Part shown: one piece after another, positions 32,757 to 40,387 of the stretch
Numbering within the stretch: position 1 is the first letter of the stretch
Layout: every line of letters starts with the position of its first letter
Notes under the pieces: generated by a model
Database searches by the model: none
Told to the model about the DNA's origin: nothing
The model's input: the letters and a program-made list of their open reading frames with translations, nothing else
NCBI GenBank assembly: GCA_023421735.1
Contig: JAEZSP010000064.1
Coordinates: forward strand, 1-40,479
From: Bacillota bacterium
Lineage (GTDB): Bacteria > Bacillota_A > Clostridia > Christensenellales > Aristaeellaceae
Direction of reading: 5' to 3'
DNA length: 40,479 nucleotides
Translations under genes and position numbers: made by a program

Positions 32757-33779
32757 GTGCTTCAACAGGTGATGACAAGGCCGGGGGAAATTGAATTCCA
32801 GGACGTGCCGATTCCGCAGATTGGGGAAAACGAGGTGCTCATCAAGATCATGCGCATCGGCATCTGTGGATCAGACATCCATGTATATCACGGGGAGCAT
32901 CCTTTCACGAAATATCCCGTTACACAGGGCCATGAGGTATCCGGCGAGATCATGAAAATCGGCGCGCAGGTACATGGATTGCGGGCCGGGCAGCGGGTGA
33001 CCGTGGAGCCCCAGGTGGTATGCGGAAAATGTCATCCATGCCGCAACGGGAAATATAACCTATGTGAAAAGCTCCGGGTGATGGGCTTTCAGACGACCGG
33101 AACCGCCTCGCACTTTTTTGCCGTGGATCAGAAGCGCGTGACGCCGCTTCCGGACGACATGAGTTTTGACGAAGGCGCGGTGGTCGAGCCGCTGGCGGTG
33201 GCCGTCCACGCGGTCAGGCAGATGGGCGCGGTCGAAGGGCTGAATGTCGCGGTTTTGGGGGCCGGCCCCATCGGAAATCTGGTCGCGCAGGTGGCGAAGG
33301 GATTGGGCGCCGCGTCCGTTTTGATCACGGATGTCAGCGATTTTCGGCTCCAGAAGGCGCGGGCGTGCGGCATTGCGCACACCGTCAATACGAGGGAGCA
33401 GGACTTTACAAAGGCGATGGTCGAGGCGTTCGGTCCGGACAAGGCGGACGTGATCTACGACTGCGCGGGCAACGATGTGACCATGGGGCAGGCGATTGCC
33501 GGGGCGCGCAAGGGGAGTACAATCGTTCTGGTTGCGGTGTTTGCCGGCAAGGCAAACATTGACCTGGCGGTGCTCAACGACCACGAGCTCACGCTGAAAA
33601 GTTCAATGATGTACAGACACGAGGATTACGAGGGCGCGATTGCGCTCATTCAGGCGGGATGCGTGAAACTGCGGCCCCTGATCACGAAGCATTTCGCGTT
33701 TCGGGAGTACGGCGACGCATACCGGTTCATCGATCAAAACCGGGAGATGACGATGAAGGTGCTGATCGACGTGAACTGA
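32757..33779 (+). CDS. Zinc-dependent alcohol/polyol dehydrogenase (MDR family)
   Basis: A 340-residue medium-chain dehydrogenase. Catalytic zinc ligands are in IGICGSDIHVYHG and TQGHEVSGE; the structural zinc cluster is the four-cysteine CGKCHPCRNGKYNLC. The NAD-binding loop is AVLGAGPIGNLVAQVAKGLG, followed by an acidic residue in ITDVSDFRL that favours NAD over NADP. The closest groups are sorbitol, threonine and butanediol dehydrogenases; which one is not resolved. The start is GTG at 32757, with GGGGAGG seven bases upstream and no in-frame ATG nearby. A methyltransferase gene follows after 52 bp. Confidence 0.92.
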   Translation: MLQQVMTRPGEIEFQDVPIPQIGENEVLIKIMRIGICGSDIHVYHGEHPFTKYPVTQGHEVSGEIMKIGAQVHGLRAGQRVTVEPQVVCGKCHPCRNGKYNLCEKLRVMGFQTTGTASHFFAVDQKRVTPLPDDMSFDEGAVVEPLAVAVHAVRQMGAVEGLNVAVLGAGPIGNLVAQVAKGLGAASVLITDVSDFRLQKARACGIAHTVNTREQDFTKAMVEAFGPDKADVIYDCAGNDVTMGQAIAGARKGSTIVLVAVFAGKANIDLAVLNDHELTLKSSMMYRHEDYEGAIALIQAGCVKLRPLITKHFAFREYGDAYRFIDQNREMTMKVLIDVN

Positions 33780-33831
33780 CCCCCGCACGGGAAAATGACG
33801 GCAAGCAGCCGAATCAAATGAAGGGTGATCG

Positions 33832-34572
33832 ATGATTGATATCAAGGCGGCAAAGTACACGGACTATTACAAGGATCATAATAACAGCGGCGGACCCGGC
33901 GGACTGGAATTGGCGGAGTTTTTGGCAGAGAAAATGTCGATACAGCCGGACAGGAAACTGATCGACATCGGATTCTTTCGCGGCTATCAGACGTGTTTTC
34001 TGGCCAAGGAATACGGCGTTGACATCGTAGCAATCGATCCCGGCGGAGAACTTTTCGGCATCCCATACGGAATCGAGCCTTTGATGGAAAATGCGCGCGC
34101 ATACGGCGTTGAGAATCGGATTCTCGGCATCAAAACGGGTGTCCCGGATACGCTTTTGCCCTGTAATTATTTTGATTACGCATACACCACCACCTGCCTC
34201 GAAATGCTGCGGGAATCGCAGGGCGCCGAAGGCTACGCAGCCGCGCTCAAGGAGGTGCGCCGCATACTCAAAAAGGGCGGCACTCTGGGGTTGGCCGAGC
34301 CGATGCGCCGCGCGGTTCCGATTTCGGATGAAGCCGCGGCGTACGCGAAAGAGTACAATTTCGACAAATGTTTTGTGACGGATGAAGAGGTAAAGAGTGC
34401 CGTCATCGAAGCCGGATTTACGGTGCTTGAATCCGGCTACTGCAAAGACGCGGACAAATGGTGGCTGGACCACGTTCGCTTCGATGACCCGGACGCCCAA
34501 TATACCAAGGCCATACGGTCGCTGGTGCCGAGCGGATGGCTGTCGTTTGGGTATGTGATCGCCATAAAATAA
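33832..34572 (+). CDS. SAM-dependent class I methyltransferase
   Basis: A 246-residue protein with a Rossmann methyltransferase core. Motif I reads LIDIGFFRGYQTCFLAKE, with FF replacing the usual C-G of DIGCGRG, and is followed by VDIVAIDPGGE; post-motif segments YFDYAYTTTCLEML and VRRILKKGGTLGLAEP fit the class. It has an unusual C-terminal part with YCKDADKWWLDHVRF. The substrate is unknown. The ATG has AAGGGTG at a short distance. It may be co-transcribed with the dehydrogenase; a terminator lies downstream. Confidence 0.8.
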   Translation: MIDIKAAKYTDYYKDHNNSGGPGGLELAEFLAEKMSIQPDRKLIDIGFFRGYQTCFLAKEYGVDIVAIDPGGELFGIPYGIEPLMENARAYGVENRILGIKTGVPDTLLPCNYFDYAYTTTCLEMLRESQGAEGYAAALKEVRRILKKGGTLGLAEPMRRAVPISDEAAAYAKEYNFDKCFVTDEEVKSAVIEAGFTVLESGYCKDADKWWLDHVRFDDPDAQYTKAIRSLVPSGWLSFGYVIAIK

Positions 34573-34605
34573 CGGCCATTCTTCGTGGCTTTTCCGAAAT
34601 CGGAG

Positions 34606-34639
34606 AGCCCGTCGCGCGTGCACCGCGGTGGGCTTTTTT
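34606..34639 (+). terminator. Intrinsic terminator after the methyltransferase gene
   Basis: AGCCC (34606-34610) pairs with GGGCT (34630-34634), with an inner CGCG/CGCG helix, followed by six T residues. The remaining intergenic bases to 34834 hold no recognisable feature and are AT-rich. Confidence 0.8.
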
Positions 34640-34834
34640 GTCGATTTTGGGGGAGGAGCGGAACCACATTGGGAGTAAAGTTCGCACCGATGTTTCGGCC
34701 GATTGATTCGATCTTGCGAAAGATGGGGATATCTTTGTTGCGTGCAAATCATTATTCACATGTTTCAATATAAAAATCCAAGAAAACGGATCATTTAAAA
34801 CGATAAAAATACAATATGCGATACAAATATCCTA

Positions 34835-34863
34835 TTGAATATTGGACGAATCTGTGCTATGCT
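34835..34863 (+). promoter_or_regulatory. Promoter of the UroD-like/AraC operon
   Basis: TTGAAT (34835-34840), 17 bp, TATGCT (34858-34863) with TGC in front (extended -10). The start site near 34870 rules out in-frame start codons before 34892. Confidence 0.75.
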
Positions 34864-34891
34864 TCCCAAAAAGGTAAGGCGGGGAACGGAT

Positions 34892-35956
34892 ATGGCGAAA
34901 ATGACGACGCAGGAGCGCGTAAAGAGGATGTACGAGCATCGGGATGCCGACCGGGTGCCCGTGATGGATTCACCCTGGAAGGAGACCATCGAGCGCTGGA
35001 TGAGCGAGGGAATGCCGACGGAGGACTACATAGCGCATTTTGACCTTGACCGGACGGCGTACATATCGACCGATAATTCCCCGCAGCTTCCGGAGACCAT
35101 CGTCTCCGAGGACGACGCGTACATCATCAGAACCACGAAGTGGGGCGCGACGACGCGCACATACAAAAAGCTGACCACAACGCCGGAGCATCTTGGTTTT
35201 TCGGTCACGACGCCGGATGCCTGGGCGAAGGTCAAGGAGCGCATGGTTCCCTCCGACGACCGCATTCCGTGGGCGTGGCTGAAGAAGAACTACAAAAATT
35301 GGCGCGAAGAGGGTCGCTGGATTACGGGCGGGCTATGGTTTGGGTTTGACATCTCGCATTCCTATATGCTAGGCACCGAAACCATGCTGATGGCGATGCT
35401 CGAGGAACCGGAGTGGGTGGCCGACATGTTCAACCACGAATTGGACGTGTCGCTTGCGATGCTTGAACGCATCTGGGACGCCGGCTACACGGTGGACGAG
35501 GTGCATTGGTATGACGACATGGGGTACAAACAGTCGCAGTTTTTCTCCATGCGCGTGTACCGCGAGCTGTTAAAGCCCGCACATCAGCGCGCCATCGACT
35601 GGGCGCATGCGCACGGTTGCGTTGCGCGGCTCCACTCGTGCGGCGACGTGATGCCCTATGTGCCGGAGCTGGTTTCGATGGGGCTGGATGGCCTCAATCC
35701 CCTCGAAGTCAAGGCCGGGATGAAGCCCACAGAGCTGAAAAAGGAATTCGGTGACAAGCTGCTTTTCCACGGCGGGATCAATGCGGTCAACTGGGATAAA
35801 CCAGACGTGATCACCGCGGAGATCGAGCGCGTGGTGCCAATCATGAAGGAAAACGGGGGATATATATTCGCGTCGGATCACTCGATTCCGCCCCATGTGA
35901 GCTATCAGGATTTTGCGAATATCATCAATACAGTGAAGCGGGTGGGGAGCTATTGA
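34892..35956 (+). CDS. Uroporphyrinogen-decarboxylase-family protein, MtaA-like methyltransferase type
   Basis: A 354-residue TIM-barrel protein of the UroD superfamily. The N-terminus TTQERVKRMYEHRDADRVPV is typical of the family. RLHSCGDVMPYVPELVSMG carries a His-x-Cys pair (His248, Cys250), the zinc-ligand pattern of the MtaA/CmuA methylcobamide:thiol methyltransferases rather than of heme-pathway HemE; GLNPLEVKAGM and FHGGINA follow. A role in corrinoid-linked methyl transfer is inferred; no corrinoid protein is in the window. ATG at 34892 follows GCGGGGAACG. The stop overlaps the TTG start of the following AraC gene, so the two form an operon. Confidence 0.8.
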   Translation: MAKMTTQERVKRMYEHRDADRVPVMDSPWKETIERWMSEGMPTEDYIAHFDLDRTAYISTDNSPQLPETIVSEDDAYIIRTTKWGATTRTYKKLTTTPEHLGFSVTTPDAWAKVKERMVPSDDRIPWAWLKKNYKNWREEGRWITGGLWFGFDISHSYMLGTETMLMAMLEEPEWVADMFNHELDVSLAMLERIWDAGYTVDEVHWYDDMGYKQSQFFSMRVYRELLKPAHQRAIDWAHAHGCVARLHSCGDVMPYVPELVSMGLDGLNPLEVKAGMKPTELKKEFGDKLLFHGGINAVNWDKPDVITAEIERVVPIMKENGGYIFASDHSIPPHVSYQDFANIINTVKRVGSY

Positions 35957-36801
35957 AACTCGAGACGAGCAGGATCAATCCGGTGCTTCTGCGCGCCACA
36001 TACTACGATGGCTATCAGCACGATGTGCATGAGATGGCGCAGCGCGTCGTATATGATTACGAATTTGAGTACTTCGTGAAGAGCGACGGCGGGATTCTCA
36101 TCGACGGCGCATACAATCGGTTCCACGCGGGCGACATGAATGTGCGCAGGCCCGGCCAGACTGTGCGCGGGGTTGGGCGATATGCGTGCTTTTTGATCTG
36201 CGTGGATATGACCGGAAACGCGCAGCGCGCGCAGGAATATCTGCTGGGCACAAACGCCGAGGCGCAGCCCGTCTATGAAAATCCGGTGCTCGACCGATTG
36301 CAAGGGAAGATCGCCGTGCGCGCACGCGCGCAGGTGGAAAAGCTTCTGACCCGGTTGAAGCTCGACGCCGGTCTGCGCGGCGATCTGCGCGTGCTGGATG
36401 CCAAGGCTGCGCTGATGGAACTGATTCGCCTGCTGGCTTCCGAGGTGACGGAAATCGAGCAGCCCCACAGCAAGACCATTTCGGAGGCGATTGAATACAT
36501 CTCCACGCGGTATTCGGAGCCCATCACCATCGGCGCGCTCGTGCGGTCATCGGGCATGAGCCGCGCGGCGTTCTTTGCGGCGTTCAAGCGCGAGGCGGGG
36601 GTGACACCGCTTCAAATGATGACGGATCTGCGGATCGAGAAGGCGCGGCTTTTTCTCATGCTGTCCGAGTTTTCGGTTGCGGAGATCGGCAGGCTATGCG
36701 GCTATCAGGACAATGCGTACTTTACGCGGGTGTTTTCGCGCCAGGAAGGGATGACGCCATCCGAGTACCGAAGAGCGCATGCGAAGACGATTGTCCAATA
36801 A
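35953..36801 (+). CDS. AraC-family regulator coupled to the UroD-like gene
   Basis: A 282-residue regulator. The N-terminal part (about 1-170) is a cupin-type sensor without familiar ligand residues. The C-terminal 100 residues hold the two AraC helix-turn-helix motifs (IGALVRSSGMSRAAFFAAFK and EIGRLCGYQDNAYFTRVFSR). The start is TTG at 35953, overlapping the UroD-like stop (TTGA), with GGGGAG just upstream. Co-translation suggests it controls this same operon, perhaps in response to its substrate. Confidence 0.85.
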   Translation: MKLETSRINPVLLRATYYDGYQHDVHEMAQRVVYDYEFEYFVKSDGGILIDGAYNRFHAGDMNVRRPGQTVRGVGRYACFLICVDMTGNAQRAQEYLLGTNAEAQPVYENPVLDRLQGKIAVRARAQVEKLLTRLKLDAGLRGDLRVLDAKAALMELIRLLASEVTEIEQPHSKTISEAIEYISTRYSEPITIGALVRSSGMSRAAFFAAFKREAGVTPLQMMTDLRIEKARLFLMLSEFSVAEIGRLCGYQDNAYFTRVFSRQEGMTPSEYRRAHAKTIVQ

Positions 36802-36921
36802 ATGCCATCATATTCTACGCTTAAGCGCATCTGCGCGCAAAAGGAGTCCGAATCAAAATATAGAATTTCGATGATAAACCATAGAAATCCTTTGAAACTG
36901 CAGCCGCGTTGACCGTTCGCA

Positions 36922-36950
36922 TTGACAAGCTGAAACGGATATGTTACAAT
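36922..36950 (+). promoter_or_regulatory. Sigma-A promoter of the second lacI-type gene
   Basis: TTGACA (36922-36927), 17 bp, TACAAT (36945-36950) preceded by TGT (extended -10). No convincing LacI-type palindrome was found near it. Confidence 0.85.
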
Positions 36951-36988
36951 GTCGCCATTATTAGTTAAGGCGCACAGGTGTAAAAGCG

Positions 36989-37990
36989 ATGCAAGTAACA
37001 ATCAAAGACATCGCGCGCGCATTGGGGTTGTCCCCGGCTACGGTTTCACTCGCATTGAACGAAAGTCCGATGGTCAATCCCGATACAGCCAAGAGGGTCA
37101 GATCCGAAGCGCAACGCGTGGGCTACGTTCCCAACCAGTATGCGCGGGGATTGGCGCGTGGGAAGAGCGGCATAATCGCGCTCGTGGTTCCGGAAATCAG
37201 GAATGACTATTTTGCATCTCTCGTCGATTACGCGACAGAGGCATCAAAACAGTCCGGCTACAATATTTCAGTCTACATATCCAATGAATCACTCGAAGAT
37301 GAAAAGCGGATTTTTAGAAAGCTGCTTCAGCAGAATGTCGAGGCTGTGATTATTGCGCCCGTCGATCATCCGTCGCAGGACGACGAATACATGGGCTGGC
37401 TGCGCGAGTGCGGCGTGCCGATTATATTTGCGTCTTCGAAGTATGACAATGTACACGAACCATGCGTGATGTGCGATCTGCGCGCCGGCATGGAAGTATT
37501 GACGGAGCATTTATGCGAGCAGGGTTTGAAGCGCGTGGCGCTTTTAAACGGTTCGCAGTCCGTCTTTACATTTGACCTGCGCGAATCGGGATATCTTGCC
37601 GCGATCCGCAAATACGGCATAAAGCCCGAGGTATACCGCGTGACGCACGTCGGATATCAGGAAGCGTTTGGTTGCGCATATATGCTGGAGGACCTTCCGG
37701 ATGCGCTCATCTGTGTCAACGACATATCTGCCCTTGGCGCGTTGAATGCAATGATTGCGCGCGGCATTTCAGTGCCGCATGACATCCGCATCGCGGGCTT
37801 TGACGATTGCGTCTATTCACAGGTTGCGGCGGTGCCGCTGACGACCGTTTGCCAGGACGTACGGGAGATTGCGGAGCGGATGCTCTCCATGGCGAAGGCG
37901 CGCATTGAGAACCCGCGCAAAAAGGTGCACGACGTGATCGTGCCCTGCGCGCTGGTTACCCGGCACTCCACTGCGGCAATCGACGCATGA
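36989..37990 (+). CDS. LacI-family transcriptional regulator
   Basis: A 333-residue repressor. VTIKDIARALGLSPATVSLALN is the canonical LacI helix-turn-helix, followed by the hinge VGYVPNQYARGLA and a sugar-binding-type effector domain (NDISALGALNAMIARGISVP, IRIAGFDD). An alternative, non-glycolytic effector cannot be excluded. It stands alone with its own promoter; target genes are not next to it, since tRNA genes follow. ATG at 36989 is preceded by a modest AGGTG site. Confidence 0.92.
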   Translation: MQVTIKDIARALGLSPATVSLALNESPMVNPDTAKRVRSEAQRVGYVPNQYARGLARGKSGIIALVVPEIRNDYFASLVDYATEASKQSGYNISVYISNESLEDEKRIFRKLLQQNVEAVIIAPVDHPSQDDEYMGWLRECGVPIIFASSKYDNVHEPCVMCDLRAGMEVLTEHLCEQGLKRVALLNGSQSVFTFDLRESGYLAAIRKYGIKPEVYRVTHVGYQEAFGCAYMLEDLPDALICVNDISALGALNAMIARGISVPHDIRIAGFDDCVYSQVAAVPLTTVCQDVREIAERMLSMAKARIENPRKKVHDVIVPCALVTRHSTAAIDA

Positions 37991-38029
37991 TAATGACACG
38001 CAAAAATGCGTATACGGCAAAAAAGGGTA

Positions 38030-38058
38030 TTGACAAATCTCTCCCTTTGCGCTATTAT
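38030..38058 (+). promoter_or_regulatory. Promoter of the tRNA cluster
   Basis: TTGACA (38030-38035), 17 bp, TATTAT (38053-38058), about 40 bp before the first tRNA. Confidence 0.8.
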
Positions 38059-38096
38059 ATTTCTTGTCGCTGCGAACGACCAGGGTCCCAGCCTGA

Positions 38097-38172
38097 GGGA
38101 GCATAGCTCAGTTGGGAGAGCACCTGCCTTACAAGCAGGGGGTCACAGGTTCGAGCCCTGTTGTTCCCACCA
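38097..38172 (+). tRNA. tRNA-Val (anticodon TAC)
   Basis: A cloverleaf with a 7-bp acceptor stem (GGGAGCA with TGTTCCC), D-arm GCTCAGTTGGGAGAGC, anticodon stem CCTGC/GCAGG around CTTACAA, T-arm with GGTTCGAGCC, and encoded ACCA. First of five tRNA genes. Confidence 0.96.
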
Positions 38173-38177
38173 CATGC

Positions 38178-38254
38178 GGTCCGGTAGTTCAGTTGGTTAG
38201 AATGCCAGCCTGTCACGCTGGAGGTCAGGGGTTCGAGCCCCCTCCGGATCGCCA
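38178..38254 (+). tRNA. tRNA-Asp (anticodon GTC)
   Basis: Acceptor stem GGTCCGG with CCGGATC (one G-T pair), anticodon stem CCAGC/GCTGG around CTGTCAC, T-arm GGGGTTCGAGCCCC, discriminator G and encoded CCA. It starts five bases after tRNA-Val. Confidence 0.96.
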
Positions 38255-38257
38255 TTT

Positions 38258-38333
38258 GCCTTGGTAGCTCAGTCGGTAGAGCATGTGACTGAAAATCACA
38301 GTGTCGGTGGTTCAATTCCGCCCCAAGGCACCA
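38258..38333 (+). tRNA. tRNA-Phe (anticodon GAA)
   Basis: Acceptor stem GCCTTGG with CCAAGGC, anticodon stem TGTGA/TCACA around CTGAAAA, T-arm with GGTTCAATTCC, encoded ACCA. Confidence 0.96.
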
Positions 38334-38336
38334 TGA

Positions 38337-38412
38337 GCGGTAGTAGCTCAGTTGGTAGAGCGCCACCTTGCCAAGGTGGAGGTCGCGAGTCCGAGTCTCG
38401 TCTACCGCTCCA
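38337..38412 (+). tRNA. tRNA-Gly (anticodon GCC)
   Basis: Acceptor stem GCGGTAG with CTACCGC, anticodon stem CCACC/GGTGG around TTGCCAA, encoded TCCA. The T-loop reads GTCCGAGTC rather than the usual GTTCGAAYC, a small departure from consensus. Confidence 0.95.
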
Positions 38413-38420
38413 TTTAGCGT

Positions 38421-38495
38421 GGTGCCATCGCCAAGTGGTAAGGCAAAGGTCTGCAAAACCTTTACTCCCCAGTTCGAATCTGGGTGGCACCTCCA
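38421..38495 (+). tRNA. tRNA-Cys (anticodon GCA)
   Basis: Acceptor stem GGTGCCA with TGGCACC, anticodon stem AAGGT/ACCTT around CTGCAAA, T-arm with AGTTCGAATCT, encoded TCCA. Last tRNA before the terminator. Confidence 0.95.
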
Positions 38496-38502
38496 TGAAG
38501 GG

Positions 38503-38526
38503 CCTGTCACGTCGTGGCGGGTTTTT
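38503..38526 (+). terminator. Intrinsic terminator of the tRNA cluster
   Basis: CCTGTCAC (38503-38510) pairs with GTGGCGGG (38514-38521, two G-T pairs), followed by five T residues. Confidence 0.8.
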
Positions 38527-38547
38527 CTTGCTTTTTGGCGCGCGCAC

Positions 38548-38670
38548 TCCATCCACGGCAGAACCGCGTTTTCGGCTCCTTTTGTCCCCGGCTTTGTCGC
38601 TCTCCGCAAAGGCGCAGGCGGAAAGTCCGCCTTTGGCTGCTGCACCTCGGCGCCTTGTCCTGAATAAAAA
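38548..38670. repeat. Dispersed repeat, copy A
   Basis: It shares with copy B the opening CCATCCACGGCAGAACC, then CGTTTTCGG, GGCTTTGTCGCTCTCCGC-like text and an AGGCGGA-AAG-TCCGCCT hairpin (38616-38632), ending in a run AATAAAAA. It contains no coding signal. The open frames across it are translations of repeat sequence. Confidence 0.75.
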
Positions 38671-38717
38671 TCTGTTGCTGCGGTTTTTCTCATGATTTCC
38701 GCGTGTTGCTCTCGTAC

Positions 38718-38847
38718 CCCATCCACGGCAGAACCTCGTTTTCGGCAATCCCTTTCGTCCCTGGCCTTGTCGCTCTCCGCTTGACGCGGGCGGAAAGTCC
38801 GCCCCTGGCTGCTACGCCCGTGCGCCGGCTTCGTGCCAGGAACAAAA
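38718..38847. repeat. Dispersed repeat, copy B
   Basis: Direct repeat of copy A, about 75% alike by eye. Its hairpin GGGCGGA-AAG-TCCGCCC (38788-38804) differs from copy A by a paired A-T to G-C change, so the stem is kept. The stretch CTCTCCGCTTGACG is closer to copy C. Confidence 0.75.
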
Positions 38848-38892
38848 GGGCTGTGCCGAATGCCGGTGCTACTGTCATGGATGGGGTACGAG

Positions 38893-39237
38893 TCAACCTT
38901 CGAAGATCTGCCGCAGTTCGATTTCGCCTTCGCCGTGTCCCAGAGGATCTGGCATGCGCATGGCCCAGCGAACCGCTTCTTCCCGGGACTTCACATCGAT
39001 CAAAATAAACCCGGCGATTAAATCGTCAGAATCAAAGGGACCGTTTGTCACGACGGGTGCTTCGCCCGGATTGGGGAACGATATGCGCAGGCCGTTGTCG
39101 CTCGGATAGAGTCCCTTTGCCATGATCCGGATGCCGGCAGTCACCAATGCATCGTTATATTGAGACATGGCCTCCTCGAGCGCCTCACTGGGATGATTTC
39201 CGGCTTTTGATGCCTTGACGAACAGGATAAAGAGCAT
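38893..39237 (-). CDS. YCII/DGPF-domain protein
   Basis: A 114-residue protein of the YciI-related fold. LFILFVKASKAG at the start, SEALEEAMSQYNDALVTAG, VTNGPFDSDDLIAGFILIDV (the DGPF-type motif, here NGPF) and GEGEIELRQIFEG at the end are typical of this small family, which is related to the dimeric alpha-beta barrel. Biochemical function is not established. ATG at 39237 has AGGAGG eight bases upstream. It is a single-gene unit, divergent from the AraC gene. Confidence 0.88.
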   Translation of the reverse strand: MLFILFVKASKAGNHPSEALEEAMSQYNDALVTAGIRIMAKGLYPSDNGLRISFPNPGEAPVVTNGPFDSDDLIAGFILIDVKSREEAVRWAMRMPDPLGHGEGEIELRQIFEG

Positions 39238-39266
39238 ATCTGAACCTCCTAAAATGAATTGACCCA

Positions 39267-39295
39267 TATATAAACGTACACTCGATCCGGTGAAA
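39267..39295 (-). promoter_or_regulatory. Promoter of the YCII gene
   Basis: On the minus strand TTTCAC (39290-39295), 17 bp, TATATA (39267-39272). Confidence 0.5.
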
Positions 39296-39319
39296 CATGC
39301 GCAATCAGGGGCCAATGTG

Positions 39320-39328
39320 TGATATAAT
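39320..39328 (+). promoter_or_regulatory. Extended -10 promoter of the third AraC gene
   Basis: TGATATAAT, a perfect extended -10 element about 50 bp before the start codon. No good -35 box was found. Confidence 0.65.
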
Positions 39329-39376
39329 GACACAAAAAAGAGAAGGATGTTTACAGGATCGGAAGGGATGTGCTTG

Positions 39377-40354
39377 ATGGACGAATTTGTGATTCCCTCG
39401 CTTTCCGTCGGCACGGGCGAGGCATTGCCACACGTGGAGGCGATCGGCGAAACGTTTGCCGGGCGCGGCTATTTTCTGCGCAAGCGCGTTGCGCAGCGCC
39501 AGTACATGACGCTTTATATCGGGAAAGCGGAGACATCGGTGGCGCAGGAAACGGGCGAGGTGCCAAAGCCGCTGAACGATTTTTATGAGCATTTGACGGC
39601 GCAGAAAAATCGGATGTATTTACTGCAAATGACGCTCGAAGGACGCGGGTTGATCGATTACGGCGGGGAGACGCGACTTCTTGCGCCGGGCGAATTCTTG
39701 CTGATCGACTGCGGCGCGGATCATTATCTGCGCACCGACCCCGAAACAGGCGACTGGCACGTCCTGTGGGCGTATCTCTCCGGTCCGTGCGTCGGCCGCT
39801 ACTATGATGCGTTTATCGGCAAAAACGCGGGACAATGCGTCGCGCGGATGCCGGAGGAAACTGCCGTCGAAAAGGGGATCCGCACGATCCTCGAAATGTA
39901 TCGCGCGCGCATGGCAGATCAGCAGATTGATTTGCCCGCGGCGGCCCTGATCCTCGATCTGCTCTCGCGGTGTGTGAATGCCGCGCATCCGGGCGCGGAG
40001 GCGGAGCGGATTCCGTCGTTTGTGTGGCAGGCGCGGGCGTACATGACGAAGCATTACGCGGAAAAGGTGACGTTGGACAAGCTCGCGACGCTGTTTTCGA
40101 TCGACAAGTTTTATTTGCAAAAGCTCTACACGCTGCATTTTGGACTTTCGCCGAATGAGTATTTGATCACGACACGCATGCATCGCGCGAAGGAAGCGCT
40201 GTGTGCGACGGAATTGTCGGTTGGCGAGATTGCGGAGCGCGTGGGCATGGGCAGCGCATCCTATTTCGTGCGGCAATTTAAAAAGCGCGAGGGCATTACG
40301 CCGGCGCGCTACAGGCAAATGATGCATCCGATTGCAAATGCGGGAAACGACTAG
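39377..40354 (+). CDS. AraC-family transcriptional regulator
   Basis: A 325-residue regulator. The N-terminal cupin domain carries LLQMTLEGRGLIDYGGETRLLAPGEF (cut short here to stay brief: LEGRGLIDYGG and LLAPGEFLLIDCG) and WHVLWAYLSG. The C-terminal helix-turn-helix pair is LATLFSIDKFYLQKLYTLHF and IAERVGMGSASYFVRQFKKR, ending GITPARYRQ. ATG at 39377 is ten bases after GGAAGG; a nearer ATG at 39368 abuts that site. Target genes probably lie beyond the window edge. Confidence 0.88.
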   Translation: MDEFVIPSLSVGTGEALPHVEAIGETFAGRGYFLRKRVAQRQYMTLYIGKAETSVAQETGEVPKPLNDFYEHLTAQKNRMYLLQMTLEGRGLIDYGGETRLLAPGEFLLIDCGADHYLRTDPETGDWHVLWAYLSGPCVGRYYDAFIGKNAGQCVARMPEETAVEKGIRTILEMYRARMADQQIDLPAAALILDLLSRCVNAAHPGAEAERIPSFVWQARAYMTKHYAEKVTLDKLATLFSIDKFYLQKLYTLHFGLSPNEYLITTRMHRAKEALCATELSVGEIAERVGMGSASYFVRQFKKREGITPARYRQMMHPIANAGND

Positions 40355-40387
40355 TAGTCCGCGAAGCCTAACTCCCGCGATATGGCT

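Noticed and set aside
34892..35956. Heme-pathway uroporphyrinogen decarboxylase (HemE)
   Set aside because: The His-x-Cys zinc pattern and the lack of neighbouring heme genes fit the MtaA-like branch better.
38055..38726. Open frames running through the tRNA cluster
   Set aside because: They translate tRNA genes and repeat DNA; five complete cloverleaves explain the sequence.
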